Shown here piece by piece: positions 21,921 through 30,866 of a stretch of DNA of 50,145 bases (the first letter of the stretch is position 1; every line of letters starts with the position of its first letter). The DNA is from a virus, in IMG/VR virus record IMGVR_UViG_3300010400_000026, positions 1 to 50,145 of that record; one strand, 5' to 3'. The translations under genes and the position numbers were made by a program. A model generated the notes under the pieces. It had not been told where the DNA came from. It made no database searches and saw only the letters and a list, made by a program, of their open reading frames with translations.

Positions 21921-22691
21921 ATGAATAAAAAACAACTACTGTACGCCGCCGCGATTGTCGTCACAGCTATGGGAGCTGGCCTGGTCCTCGCCCCCAAGTC
22001 TGTGCCTATTATTCACCAGCTCCAGGCGCAAGCGCAGAAAAGCACCACTTACACGATCAAGTACAAGCAGATTAGTTCTGACCCGGCTAGTCGTTTCGTC
22101 GGCACTGATCTATTTTTGCAGGGTAAGCGGGCCAATGGTGACGTGCTGTATAAAAACCTTGCCCCGCACGAGCTCGTAGCTGACGGAGTTAGGAAAACCT
22201 TATCGGACAATCGACGCTCCATCGACTATGGCGCTCACCGGCTTTGGAGGGGGTACGATCCAGACAGAAAGATCAAGATGACTACCGGAGACGGGTCGCC
22301 CATTGAGGCCGAAGCGTACTACACCGGAAACAAGTGCGATGTTTACAAAAAGACCGGCAAGTCCGGGAAAATACTCGGCTTCGATGTCGTTGAAGTCCAA
22401 CAGTATCAGGGTAACTTGGATGTCGTCGTCTGGATGGCTCCGGATCTAGCCTGCGCTCCACTAAAGAAAATCGTAAAGAAGTTTTCCGACGACGCCGGCC
22501 ACGAAGGTGAGCCAGACGGAGCAACAATCACAGAGGCTTTCGAGGCCTCAACCGAACCGCCGCCGGATAGTGAGTTTGAGATACCGGCCGACGCTCAGGA
22601 GGTTAATCAGAGCGAGTGGTTTAAACAAGCGCTGCCTGAACTGGACGCGAAGTATACCGCGGACAAAAAGTCGAGGGAGGCTGGAAAATAG
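21921..22691 (+). CDS. Exported or membrane-anchored protein (moron candidate)
   Basis: 256 residues. Lys-rich start, hydrophobic helix (LLYAAAIVVTAMGAGLVLA), then a Gln/Ala stretch and a globular domain rich in short strands (TTYTIKYKQISSDPASRF, LGFDVVEVQQYQGNLDVVVW, MAPDLACAPLKKI). It may be cleaved or stay anchored. I recall similar secreted proteins of unknown role in Acidobacteriota chromosomes, which would fit a gene picked up from the host. The C-terminal 60 residues are acidic and probably disordered. An A-rich GAGAG site precedes the ATG. Confidence 0.58.
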   Translation: MNKKQLLYAAAIVVTAMGAGLVLAPKSVPIIHQLQAQAQKSTTYTIKYKQISSDPASRFVGTDLFLQGKRANGDVLYKNLAPHELVADGVRKTLSDNRRSIDYGAHRLWRGYDPDRKIKMTTGDGSPIEAEAYYTGNKCDVYKKTGKSGKILGFDVVEVQQYQGNLDVVVWMAPDLACAPLKKIVKKFSDDAGHEGEPDGATITEAFEASTEPPPDSEFEIPADAQEVNQSEWFKQALPELDAKYTADKKSREAGK

Positions 22692-22755
22692 GCGCGACGT
22701 GAGCTGAACTGGAAGCTGGAGCAGTCGCAATAACCGCAACGGACAATAACGGACA

Positions 22756-23166
22756 ATGCCGGCCAAGGGTAAATCAAGACTCAGCGATCGCCAGAAGCAG
22801 CGCATCGCGGCCGGCAAAGCACTCGGTCGGCGCCACCGGGATATCGCCGCCGATACACGTTTGGCAAAAACCACGGTCGATCATGCGGTGCTGAAGCCGG
22901 AAACTAAAGCTCTGATCCAGCAGTTCAAAGATGAGAACCAGGAGCAACTGAGCCGCATGTACAAGAAAGCGCTGGGCACTCTCGATGCCGATCTGGACCG
23001 GAAAGCCTTCGACGCGCGGATTCGATCACGGGCTCAGCTGATGGGGATCATCCAGGCGGGCGACGAGCGGATCGCGATCGGGGATCTGGGCGCCGGCGAG
23101 GACGGCGGGAAGTACTCACTCGAAGAGCTGCTGGTGGAGCACGTTAAACTGGTGCGAAGGAAATGA
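22756..23166 (+). CDS. Helix-turn-helix protein, candidate small terminase subunit
   Basis: 136 residues. N-terminal basic helix-turn-helix (SDRQKQRIAAGKALGRRHRD, DIAADTRLAKTTVDHAVLK), then a long helical part (FKDENQEQLSRMYKKALGTL) and an acidic tail. Small terminase subunits have this order: DNA-binding HTH, helical oligomerisation core, tail contacting the large subunit. It lies two genes upstream of the large terminase, which fits, but a plain transcription regulator cannot be excluded. Confidence 0.55.
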   Translation: MPAKGKSRLSDRQKQRIAAGKALGRRHRDIAADTRLAKTTVDHAVLKPETKALIQQFKDENQEQLSRMYKKALGTLDADLDRKAFDARIRSRAQLMGIIQAGDERIAIGDLGAGEDGGKYSLEELLVEHVKLVRRK

Positions 23167-23182
23167 ACCACGCGAAGGAGAC

Positions 23183-23734
23183 GTGACACGATCCCAGCGG
23201 CAGACACTGTTCGATGCACACCTGAAATGGGCCGAAGCCATCGCGCGTTCGGTCAAACGCACGCTGCCGCCATCGTTCGAAGTCGCCGATCTCGAACAAG
23301 AGGCGCGGCACGAAATGTGGAAAGCCACGCGCGACTACAACCAGGCCGATCCGCGCGGTGCGTCATTCCCCACGTTCGCCTATCAGCGGGTCCGGGGCGC
23401 GTGCCTGATGAGCGTGCGCCGGCGCGCGTACCGGGAAGCCACACACGGCCCGCTCTACGATTCAGCGGCTATCGATCACAGCTCGGGCCAGGATGCGCAC
23501 CAGGACAAACTGCGAGCGGTGCTGCTCGATGCGATCGGCCGGCTGCCCAGCTGGCTCGACCGGGAACGGCGCGTGCTGCGATTACACTACATGGCAGGTA
23601 TGCCGTTGAGCGACGTGGCGGTGAAGCTGAAGACCACCGACAGCCAGGCGCGGGAGATGCACGAGCGTGGCCTCGTAGCGTTGCGGCGGTATCTGGCAAC
23701 GCAGGGAATGCGGCCTCGGCATCTGGAGTGGTGA
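23183..23734 (+). CDS. Sigma-70-family RNA polymerase sigma factor
   Basis: 183 residues from GTG 23183 behind GAAGGAG. Region 2 is seen at about 13-85 (EVADLEQEARHEMWKATRDY, FPTFAYQRVRGACLMSVRRR: the core-binding and -10 recognising helices) and region 4 at about 115-170 (PLSDVAVKLKTTDSQAREMH, the -35 helix-turn-helix). Region 3 is nearly absent, as in short ECF/FliA-like factors. It should bind host core polymerase; lying just upstream of terminase, portal and all late genes, it may drive their transcription. Host origin is also possible. Confidence 0.78.
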   Translation: MTRSQRQTLFDAHLKWAEAIARSVKRTLPPSFEVADLEQEARHEMWKATRDYNQADPRGASFPTFAYQRVRGACLMSVRRRAYREATHGPLYDSAAIDHSSGQDAHQDKLRAVLLDAIGRLPSWLDRERRVLRLHYMAGMPLSDVAVKLKTTDSQAREMHERGLVALRRYLATQGMRPRHLEW

Positions 23735-23752
23735 GACGGCAATAGAGTTCTT

Positions 23753-23947
23753 ATGGAAAACCAGACACCGATTCCGCAGGATGATCCGATCTCAAACGCC
23801 ATCGGCGTGTTAGCCTTTCTCCGCAGTGTCATCCGTTGCGGTGAGGATCTATCCGAGCAAGAGTACGAAGTGGTTCAGAAGACCATCGATGCTCTGAAAC
23901 AAATCCAACCCAACAAGCAAGTACTCCCGACGGCAATAAACCCCTGA
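23753..23947 (+). CDS. 64-residue hypothetical protein
   Basis: Short, acidic and helical (DPISNAIGVLAFLRSVIRCG, LSEQEYEVVQKTIDALKQIQ). It fills the gap between the sigma factor and the terminase and ends directly before the terminase GTG. No ribosome site of note. Unrecognised. Confidence 0.48.
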   Translation: MENQTPIPQDDPISNAIGVLAFLRSVIRCGEDLSEQEYEVVQKTIDALKQIQPNKQVLPTAINP

Positions 23948-25717
23948 GTGTCGAGAGCCCAAGCTCTATCCGAGCAGGAACGCGTCCGAATTCTATCCGC
24001 GTTCGCGGATCATCCGCAATTCTGTCGTAGCTCGCTTCGCATTGCGAACAAGATGGGCCAGACCGTGCCCATCGAACTCAGCCCCATGCAACTCAAGGTG
24101 GACGCGGTGAAGCGCACGCAGCGCGCCGCCGGCAAGCCCGTGCGCGTGGTGATCCTCAAGCCGCGCCAGGTGTTCACGAGTGTCGGTGTCGCGACCGAAA
24201 TCTACAAAGATGTGGCCTTTCTGCCGGGCCAGCACGCGATGGCATTCGCTGACAGCGACAAGACCGTCCGCAACCTGTGGAGCTATTACGAACAGCTGCA
24301 ACGGCAGTACATCCCGTTTGAAGGCATCAAGCAACTGAAGCCGCTCAAGCCGCGATTCGGTGACGAGGTGCGATGGGATCGCGATTCCTGGGTGCAGACG
24401 GCGACCGCCAAGACTGCCACCTCGGGAAAATCCTACTCGATCCGGCATCTCCAGCTCGACGAATACGCCTACTACGGGGACTCGGCGGCGCTGATGACCA
24501 ACGTGCTGAACTCCGTGCCCGATGACGTGTTCACCAGCATCTACGTGCTCTCGACAGCCAACGGGCTCGGTGGTCCGTTCTACGAGCTGTGTCAGCGCGC
24601 GATGGACCCGGCCAGGCGTGGGGAATGGATCTTCCTGTTCTTTGCCTGGTTCGAGCATCCCGAGTACACACGCCCGCTCTCAGCAGACGGGTTCGATGCC
24701 CGGCGCTTCCAGGATTCGCTCGACAAGCAAGAACTCCACTTGATGGAGCGCGATGGTGTGTCACTCCCGCAGCTCAACTGGCGACGTTGGGCCGTTATGA
24801 ACAAGTGCGAAGGCTCGATCGATCGCTTCAACCAGGAGTACCCGAGCAGTCCCGAGCTGGCGTTTCTCACGTCAGGCCGTCCAGTCTATGACAGCCGCGC
24901 GCTCTCAATGATGCCCATCGTCCGCGAGCCCATGATCGGTGGACTCCAGGAAGTCGATATCGGCACGCGCCGGCTGGTGCAGTTCATTCCCCGCGACAAT
25001 GGCGAGCTGCGCGTATGGAAGCGGCCGCAGGAAGGGCGAGCCTACGTGCTGGGTGTGGACACTGCCACCGGCAAAGACGTCAGCGACGAAGCCGGTACCT
25101 CGCTCGCAACGTCTGATCCGGATTTCAGCGTCGCGCAAGTGCTCGATCGCGATACCGGCGAGCAAGTAGCCTGCCTGCGTGGGCGCATCGAACCGGATCC
25201 GTTTGCGGAATACACTTGGGCCCTGGCCGCCTGGTACAACTGGGCCTTCATCGTTCCGGAAAAGAATTTCGGCTCCGGCATCGCGTTCATCGAGGGTCTG
25301 TTACGCCGGCAATACCCGATCGGTCTGATCTATCAGCGCAAGCGCAACGCAGATGACCGGCGCAGCCCCAGCCTCCAGGAGCTGGGCTTCGACACCAACC
25401 AGGTGACCAAGCCCCAGCTGATCTCGATCGCCGCGCGCGCCATCCGCGAAATGTCCGTGCTGATTCACGATCCCATCACGCTCCAGGAACATCGCACGTT
25501 CGTGTACAAAGCCAACGGACGCATGGAAGGGATGCGCGGCTGCCATGACGATTGCGTGATCGGTTTCGCGCTGGGGGTTGTGGGAATCGGTGCTGCCCCG
25601 CGCGAGGTTCGGCGCATGGAACACCAGCTCGTAGGGACCAGGCCGCCAATGGGCCAGACCGGGCCAGTTCCGTACGGCCGCCGGCGCCGGCTCGATGAAT
25701 TTGCCGAGGTGAGGTGA
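23948..25717 (+). CDS. terL: Terminase large subunit
   Basis: 589 residues, a normal length. ATPase part: Walker-A-like KPRQVFTSVG (71-80) in the variant form without GKT, and Walker B LQLDEY (168-173). Nuclease part: YVLGVDTATGKDVSDEAG (Asp371) and, near the end, CHDDCVIGFALG, giving the RNase-H-like acidic residues. The enzyme packages DNA into the prohead and cuts it. GTG 23948 follows the preceding stop directly and has no clear ribosome site, so a somewhat later start is possible. The stop overlaps the portal start. Confidence 0.93.
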   Translation: MSRAQALSEQERVRILSAFADHPQFCRSSLRIANKMGQTVPIELSPMQLKVDAVKRTQRAAGKPVRVVILKPRQVFTSVGVATEIYKDVAFLPGQHAMAFADSDKTVRNLWSYYEQLQRQYIPFEGIKQLKPLKPRFGDEVRWDRDSWVQTATAKTATSGKSYSIRHLQLDEYAYYGDSAALMTNVLNSVPDDVFTSIYVLSTANGLGGPFYELCQRAMDPARRGEWIFLFFAWFEHPEYTRPLSADGFDARRFQDSLDKQELHLMERDGVSLPQLNWRRWAVMNKCEGSIDRFNQEYPSSPELAFLTSGRPVYDSRALSMMPIVREPMIGGLQEVDIGTRRLVQFIPRDNGELRVWKRPQEGRAYVLGVDTATGKDVSDEAGTSLATSDPDFSVAQVLDRDTGEQVACLRGRIEPDPFAEYTWALAAWYNWAFIVPEKNFGSGIAFIEGLLRRQYPIGLIYQRKRNADDRRSPSLQELGFDTNQVTKPQLISIAARAIREMSVLIHDPITLQEHRTFVYKANGRMEGMRGCHDDCVIGFALGVVGIGAAPREVRRMEHQLVGTRPPMGQTGPVPYGRRRRLDEFAEVR

Positions 25718-27921
25718 TGCCAGAAAACTTTCAGCTTGTGCTGCCAGACCGCGAACTGCGCCGGCTCGGCGTTCGCGTCCAGGACGATTACCAGGGCGCG
25801 CTGATGGACCACAGCACGCGCATGAAACGTTTCCGGCGCTACTACCAGAAGTTTCGGAATCGCGTCGATCCGCCGGCCATGGGCGACGAGGATGAGTCTA
25901 ACTTCTCGGTTCCCATGGTGCAGTGGAACGTCTACGCGAAATGGGCGCAGAATCTTCAGGCGCTGCTCGGTGACGACGCGGAAATCGTTGCCGCGGCGGT
26001 GGGCCCGAGCGACGAAAAGATCGTGCGCAAAATCGGCCGCTATATGACCTGGCGGCTGTTCCAATCGATGGGCATCACCAACAAACTCAGCCTGTTCGAG
26101 TTCCGAAAGATCCTCTTCGGCAAGACCATCGCCTACTGCCCTTGGGTCACGGATCGCTACTGGGTGAAGACCGGACGCAGCTCGACACCAAAGCAGGAAG
26201 TCTGGTACGACGGGCCCGGCTTCTTTCCGCAGTGGCCGGATGACATTCTCGTGCCAGCGGAAGACGCGGACACCATCCAGGACTTTTCGTTCGTGATGCG
26301 CAAATACCGCGCGACGCCGCAGCAGCTACTGGATGGCGAGCGCGAGGGCCGGTATTTCGGCATCAAAGACTCGCTGAATGACATCGTGGCGTATTCGCAG
26401 CAACAGCGCGAGCGCGATACCGAAGGCGAGGAAATCAAGCTCGAAAAGGATGAAGCCGAGGGGGTGACGTATGAAGGCTCAACCGCTGTGCGGCACTCGC
26501 TCATCGTGCACGAATGGTACGGCCGCTGGAGATTACCCAAGGGAAAACGCGATTCGAAAGAAGACAACCTGACCTATCGCGAAGTCGATCAGTCCGAACT
26601 CGTGGTGCGCTACCTGCCCGACATGCAGCAAGTGATCGGGGTGCAGGATCTGATGGATCTCTACCCGCGCATGCGATTCCGCAGGCCGTTTGTGGAAGCC
26701 AGCCTGGTCAAAGACGGATCTTACTGGTCCCCGGGATTCGGCGAGCTACTCGAGTCCATCGAAGACGAGGAATCCGCGAACCACAACCTATTCACCACCG
26801 CGGGCGAGCTGAGTGTCGGGCCGGTGATCTTCTACAAGCCCGGCTCGGGCTTCGATGGTGCGCGCTTCCGCTACCAGCCCTACATGGCGTATCCGACCGA
26901 CGACCCGGCCAGCGTGAACTCGCTGAACATGAAAGCGGATCTGAATTACTGCGTGCTGAAGAGCCAGGCCAACCAGGCCATCCAGGAGAAAGTGACCGGG
27001 ATCACGGATCAGACGCTGGGCCGCGCGATCGAGCGGCCGAACGCTCCGCGTACCGCGCGTGGTCAGCTGGCACTGATCGAGCAGGGCAATATCCGCGCGT
27101 CACTCGACACCACGCACATGCGCGAAGATATGCGCGGCCTGGTGCAGCACATCTGGCTGCTCGATTCCGAATTCGCGGATAAGGAAGTATTCTTCCGCGT
27201 GACCGAGGAAGACGCCGGCGGCCTGTTCGACACGGTAAAGGGCGGCAGCACGATGACCGCCCAGGAGCGAGGGGGCCGGTTTGATTTTGATATCAAGTTC
27301 GCTACCTCGGTCTGGTCGCGCGAGGCCAAAAAGCAGGAACAGCTACAAGTCTTCTCGCTCGATCTACAGAACCCGCTGATTATGACCAACCCACGGGCTC
27401 TGTGGGTAGTGACGGACCGGCTGCACCGCGCGTTTGGTGACGATGCCTTTGCCGAGGTATGCCCGCGACCGCCGGATCTCGATCAGCCGAAACCGCCGGC
27501 CGAGGAATGGGCGCTGATGCAACGCGGCGATGATGTAGAAGTCAACCCGATGGACAACGACGACCTGCACCTGGTCGATCACCTGCGACGCCTCGAAGGC
27601 GCGCGGAAAGAGAAATCCTTCAATCGCGACCCAGACGCTGAAGCGCGGATGCTCGGCCACATCCTCGGGCATCAGGAACAGAAGCGCCAAAAGATGGTCA
27701 TGCAAGCGATGGCGCAACACCTGGTCCAGCAGATTCAGGCGAACAACCAGAATCCGGAGCAAGGCGGATTGAACACCACGGGCGGCGTTCCCATGCCTCT
27801 CGCGGCTGCGCATTCGGCGTTGGGCGAGCTGATCGGGCAGGGCCAGGAGCCACCCGGCCAAGGCGGGCCTGCCGGGCCAGCCAAGCCACCGAACGGAGCA
27901 CCGAGCCCGATGGGGCAATAA
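25717..27921 (+). CDS. Portal protein
   Basis: 734 residues from ATG 25717 (a GTG three bases earlier shares the terminase stop; GAGGTGAGG is the ribosome site). Directly after the large terminase, and with the portal pattern: N-terminal RMKRFRRYYQKFRNRVDPPA, VPMVQWNVYAKWAQNL, a middle with YSPGFGELLE-like wing/stem residues (SYWSPGFGELLESIEDEESA), and a Gln/Pro/Gly-rich C-terminal tail. Twelve copies would form the vertex through which DNA is packed and to which the tail binds. The length matches podovirus-type portals. Confidence 0.9.
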   Translation: MPENFQLVLPDRELRRLGVRVQDDYQGALMDHSTRMKRFRRYYQKFRNRVDPPAMGDEDESNFSVPMVQWNVYAKWAQNLQALLGDDAEIVAAAVGPSDEKIVRKIGRYMTWRLFQSMGITNKLSLFEFRKILFGKTIAYCPWVTDRYWVKTGRSSTPKQEVWYDGPGFFPQWPDDILVPAEDADTIQDFSFVMRKYRATPQQLLDGEREGRYFGIKDSLNDIVAYSQQQRERDTEGEEIKLEKDEAEGVTYEGSTAVRHSLIVHEWYGRWRLPKGKRDSKEDNLTYREVDQSELVVRYLPDMQQVIGVQDLMDLYPRMRFRRPFVEASLVKDGSYWSPGFGELLESIEDEESANHNLFTTAGELSVGPVIFYKPGSGFDGARFRYQPYMAYPTDDPASVNSLNMKADLNYCVLKSQANQAIQEKVTGITDQTLGRAIERPNAPRTARGQLALIEQGNIRASLDTTHMREDMRGLVQHIWLLDSEFADKEVFFRVTEEDAGGLFDTVKGGSTMTAQERGGRFDFDIKFATSVWSREAKKQEQLQVFSLDLQNPLIMTNPRALWVVTDRLHRAFGDDAFAEVCPRPPDLDQPKPPAEEWALMQRGDDVEVNPMDNDDLHLVDHLRRLEGARKEKSFNRDPDAEARMLGHILGHQEQKRQKMVMQAMAQHLVQQIQANNQNPEQGGLNTTGGVPMPLAAAHSALGELIGQGQEPPGQGGPAGPAKPPNGAPSPMGQ

Positions 27922-27927
27922 AGAATC

Positions 27928-28692
27928 ATGAAGCTGGCGCTGGTCCTACTCGCCTGTTCCCTGCACGCTCAGGACTTGACCCAGGAAGAGCAATGGGCCA
28001 CGGTTGTGGCACTGCATCTCTCGGGGGAAGTGTGGACCGATAAAGCGCCGACGGAGGCAGAGCTGGACGCTCCCGCACCTGCTGTGTTCCGGCTGGTTGA
28101 GTCCGACAGGCCGTTGCGTGTCCACACCGCCGCTTGGCAATTGCCAGTTGTATCTCCCAGCGTCACCGTGTCCTTTTCCGGCCAAGGTGCCGAGGCATTG
28201 CGCGCGCTAACCGGCAAGCGCATTCCCGGCATCCAGATGGTGCAAGGCACGGTGTGCTCGCATGGCACCGGTAGCGTATCGGTTGGCGCCGTCATCCAGG
28301 AGGCGCACCGCCAGAGGTTTCAGACGCTGCTGCCGTCGGTCGGCACGGCGATCGTGCAACGCACGGTGAACCTGAATTGGCGCAACATCACCATGAACGT
28401 CTTTCGCATAGCCACTGGGACCGCGTTGATGATTTTTACCGGGGGCACGGTTACCGCCAGTGCCGCGGTCACGAGTGGCGTGGCCTACGCACACGGGTTC
28501 TCTGATACCCTGCCGCTGCTTTTTACCGGAGTACCGAAACCCGACCCGTACCTGAATTCTGTGGCCGATTTCAACTCCAAACTGGAGCTCTCAGGCACGC
28601 CTGAAATGGAAGATTGCCGGTCGATTCTGTTCACCGCGGTCTACGGAAAGAGCACGCCGGTTCTGGCTGGCCCGGTGCAGTTGGTGCCCTGA
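27928..28692 (+). CDS. Exported protein of unknown function
   Basis: 254 residues with a short signal peptide (MKLALVLLACSLHAQ, cut expected after LHA, leaving Gln first). The mature chain has mixed strands and a hydrophobic patch near 165-185 (GTALMIFTGGTVTASAAVTS) that could be a membrane segment. No catalytic motif. It starts six bases after the portal stop, an unusual place for an exported protein, and opens a 9-kb block of genes that is not a normal head module. Confidence 0.58.
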   Translation: MKLALVLLACSLHAQDLTQEEQWATVVALHLSGEVWTDKAPTEAELDAPAPAVFRLVESDRPLRVHTAAWQLPVVSPSVTVSFSGQGAEALRALTGKRIPGIQMVQGTVCSHGTGSVSVGAVIQEAHRQRFQTLLPSVGTAIVQRTVNLNWRNITMNVFRIATGTALMIFTGGTVTASAAVTSGVAYAHGFSDTLPLLFTGVPKPDPYLNSVADFNSKLELSGTPEMEDCRSILFTAVYGKSTPVLAGPVQLVP

Positions 28693-28699
28693 CAAAAGA

Positions 28700-29089
28700 A
28701 TGCCACTGCAAAGATACGTAAACGGGGTCGCGGCGCCAGTCAGTATTCCAGCCGCTTTCTGGGATCTCATCAGCGGCTGGAAATCCATCACCGTGGGCGC
28801 GGTGGAAATCGCCAAGCTCTGGTATGTGGCCATCGAAGGGCATCCGTGGCCGAATGAGATTGATGTTGCGATAAACGGAACTCTGATTACATTCGGCGTC
28901 CTAGCGTTACGCGACACGGTGAAAACCGCGATCGAAAGATCGACCGCCAAACTCGCCAGCGCTGTCGTGAACCCGGCGAGCCCAGAAGCGCAAGCAACGG
29001 CCGCCGAGGTGCCGACCGCGCCAGTCGCTCTAACGCTTGACGAACAGGCCCAGCTTTTCAAGCTGATCCAAAAGGTAGGGGGCAAATGA
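28700..29089 (+). CDS. Small protein with one hydrophobic segment
   Basis: 129 residues. Hydrophobic N-terminal half (ITVGAVEIAKLWYVAIEG, AINGTLITFGVLALRD) and a polar Ala/Pro-rich tail ending in LDEQAQLFKLIQKVGG. It could be holin-like or a virion accessory protein; evidence is thin. ATGA overlap with the next gene. Confidence 0.5.
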   Translation: MPLQRYVNGVAAPVSIPAAFWDLISGWKSITVGAVEIAKLWYVAIEGHPWPNEIDVAINGTLITFGVLALRDTVKTAIERSTAKLASAVVNPASPEAQATAAEVPTAPVALTLDEQAQLFKLIQKVGGK

Positions 29090-29250
29090 CCCGCCAGTGC
29101 CTGCGCCGTGAAGGCTTCAAGATCGCGTTCGCCGAGTTGTCGGCTCGCTATCCCGGTGAGGACCGCAAGCGACGCCGAGCCATGGCGCGGGATCTTTCAA
29201 AGCGCACGCTGCGCGAGATGCGGAGGAAACTCAATGCCCTGGCAAGCTAA
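29086..29250 (+). CDS. 54-residue basic hypothetical protein
   Basis: ATG 29086 in an ATGA overlap; the product is Arg/Lys-rich throughout (LRREGFKIAFAELSARYPGE, RKRRRAMARDLSKRTLREMR) and probably helical. Could bind nucleic acid. Overlaps the next start by 17 bases. Unrecognised. Confidence 0.5.
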   Translation: MTRQCLRREGFKIAFAELSARYPGEDRKRRRAMARDLSKRTLREMRRKLNALAS

Positions 29251-29401
29251 GGATTCTAGTCGGTTCACCCGCAAGGCCAACACGCCGAAGAAGAAGCGCC
29301 AGTGGGCCACCCTGGCGGATCGCCTGCTCGCCTCCGGCAAGTCCGAAGGTGACTCGATCCGCATTGCCAATGGCGTCATCAAAAAGCGAGGTTCGAAGTG
29401 A
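29234..29401 (+). CDS. Conserved small phage protein (MPW-type)
   Basis: 55 residues from ATG 29234. MPWQAKDSSRFTRKANTPKK followed by RQWATLADRLLASGKSEGDS and RIANGVI is a pattern I know from many short phage proteins of unknown role (typical form MPWSAKDAKRFTKKA...). They often lie near portal or head genes. Stop overlaps the next start as GTGA. Confidence 0.68.
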   Translation: MPWQAKDSSRFTRKANTPKKKRQWATLADRLLASGKSEGDSIRIANGVIKKRGSK

Positions 29402-29826
29402 TACAGCCCACCGATCAGCAGCTCGCCGAGCTCGCCAAATACATCGATGCCCAGATCGCCAAGCTGATTCCGAAATGGCAGGCGGCTGTTGGCGTTTCAC
29501 AGGGGCCATTCGGATATCTGCCCACCAACGCTGCACAGCTTGGCCTGGTGCGCGCGCAGATCGAAATGCTGCAAGCCACCAAAGGCAGCCTGGCCGATTA
29601 CCGGCTGGCGGTGAGCAATTGGCGATTGAACGATCCGCAGTACGTGCGGTTGGGGTTATTGCGTCCAGGCTTCCCGCCCATGTCTCCCGCGATCGAGGAC
29701 GCCATGACGGAGCTCGGCGGCAAAACTGCGCTCGCCAAGGAGATCACAGACGCCGCGGTCGCCGCGGGGATCCCACCGGAGCAGACCGCGGCGCTGTTAA
29801 AAGCCCTCGGCGATAAGGTCGCGTAA
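29398..29826 (+). CDS. Hypothetical protein
   Basis: 142 residues from GTG 29398. A helical N-terminus (QLAELAKYIDAQIAKLIPKW), a Gly/Pro turn region, and a C-terminal helical pair (TALAKEITDAAVAAGIPPEQ). No known family. TAAGGAG near its end is the ribosome site of the next gene. Confidence 0.52.
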   Translation: MIQPTDQQLAELAKYIDAQIAKLIPKWQAAVGVSQGPFGYLPTNAAQLGLVRAQIEMLQATKGSLADYRLAVSNWRLNDPQYVRLGLLRPGFPPMSPAIEDAMTELGGKTALAKEITDAAVAAGIPPEQTAALLKALGDKVA

Positions 29827-29836
29827 GGAGCACACT

Positions 29837-30118
29837 ATGGTCAAAACTCTCGCCGATGTGACGTTGACGGGCAGCGCCCAGCAGCTGACGGCAACTCCAA
29901 CGAAAGCCGCTTGGGTGCAGGTGCAGGGCATCGGCTCAAACGCCGCGTTCCGGATTGGCGACGCCAGCGTCGGCGCGGCTCGCGGGGTTGTGGTGCCAGC
30001 TTCCGGCGGCGGGCAGTTCTTCCCTCCGATCGGCGAGTCACGGTCATACGACTTGTCGCAAATCTACGTCAAGGGCACCCTGAACGACACGATTGCAGTC
30101 ATGTACGGGACGAGATAA
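29837..30118 (+). CDS. Small beta-rich structural-type protein
   Basis: 93 residues behind TAAGGAG. Nearly all strands (VTLTGSAQQLTATPTKAAWV, FRIGDASVGAARGVVVPASG, GTLNDTIAVMYGTR). This resembles small phage decoration or fibre-associated beta domains, which often carry the AAWVQVQ and DTIAVMYG edges. No signal peptide. Role unproven. Confidence 0.55.
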   Translation: MVKTLADVTLTGSAQQLTATPTKAAWVQVQGIGSNAAFRIGDASVGAARGVVVPASGGGQFFPPIGESRSYDLSQIYVKGTLNDTIAVMYGTR

Positions 30119-30122
30119 ACAG

Positions 30123-30866
30123 ATGAAGATATTCAGACTCTTTGTCGTTTGCGTGCTGGTGGTGGCCATCTGCTTTACGCAGACCATCCCACCTCCAGGC
30201 GGCGGGGGCGGGAGTGGGACGGTAACGAGCGTCGGGTTCACGGGTGGCTTGATCTCTGTTGCCACGGCGACGACTACACCGGCGCTGACGGTGGCGGGCA
30301 CGTCGGGAGGGGTCCCGTATTTCTCTTCGACATCCACATGGGCATCGAGTGGATTGCTGGCACAGTACGGCGTCATGATCGGCGGCGGCGCGGCGGCTAC
30401 CCCGGCAACCATCTCCGCTTCGACTACCACCACACACGCGCTATTCGCGACTGCCACGGCGCCGGCATTCCGGGCGCTCGCCCTGGGAGACTTGCCCACC
30501 ACGGTCAAGGCGCGCCCGCTCAGCTTCACGTTTTCCGGCAACGGCTCGGCTCTGACCACTGGCCTGGTGGCTTATGACGTTGACGCCACATCGCCGTGCA
30601 CGATTTCCGGTTATGCGATTGGAGCGGATCAAGGCACCGTCACCGTCAAATTCTGGAAAGTGGCCGGGGGAACTGCTCTGCCTACCGTCGCTAATGTCAT
30701 TTCGACGAGCGGGGTATCGCTGTCCTCCGGGACGCGCGTTCGATCGACCACCGTAAGCGACTTTACCGACACCACTGTCGCTGCACAGGATCAGGTAGCT
30801 GCCACCATCACGGCGGTGGCCGGCGGCGCGACGTGGGTGCAGGCAAAGCTGGAGTGTAGCCAGTGA
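30123..30866 (+). CDS. Exported tail-fibre-like protein
   Basis: 247 residues. A strong signal peptide (FRLFVVCVLVVAICF) is followed by a PPPGGGGG linker and tail-fibre sequence: SGTVTSVGFTGGLIS, then TSGGVPYFS (60-68) and MIGGGAAATPATI (85-97), then PAFRALALGDLP. These repeats are normal in phage fibres. The second half is a separate beta domain (RPLSFTFSGNGSALTTGLVA). The same two modules occur in the exported protein at 40.7 kb. A Sec signal on a fibre is the odd point. Confidence 0.65.
   Translation: MKIFRLFVVCVLVVAICFTQTIPPPGGGGGSGTVTSVGFTGGLISVATATTTPALTVAGTSGGVPYFSSTSTWASSGLLAQYGVMIGGGAAATPATISASTTTTHALFATATAPAFRALALGDLPTTVKARPLSFTFSGNGSALTTGLVAYDVDATSPCTISGYAIGADQGTVTVKFWKVAGGTALPTVANVISTSGVSLSSGTRVRSTTVSDFTDTTVAAQDQVAATITAVAGGATWVQAKLECSQ

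Noticed and set aside
22725-22760. Short direct repeat CGGACAAT before the small-terminase candidate
   Set aside because: Only two 8-base copies; too little to call an origin, pac or cos site.
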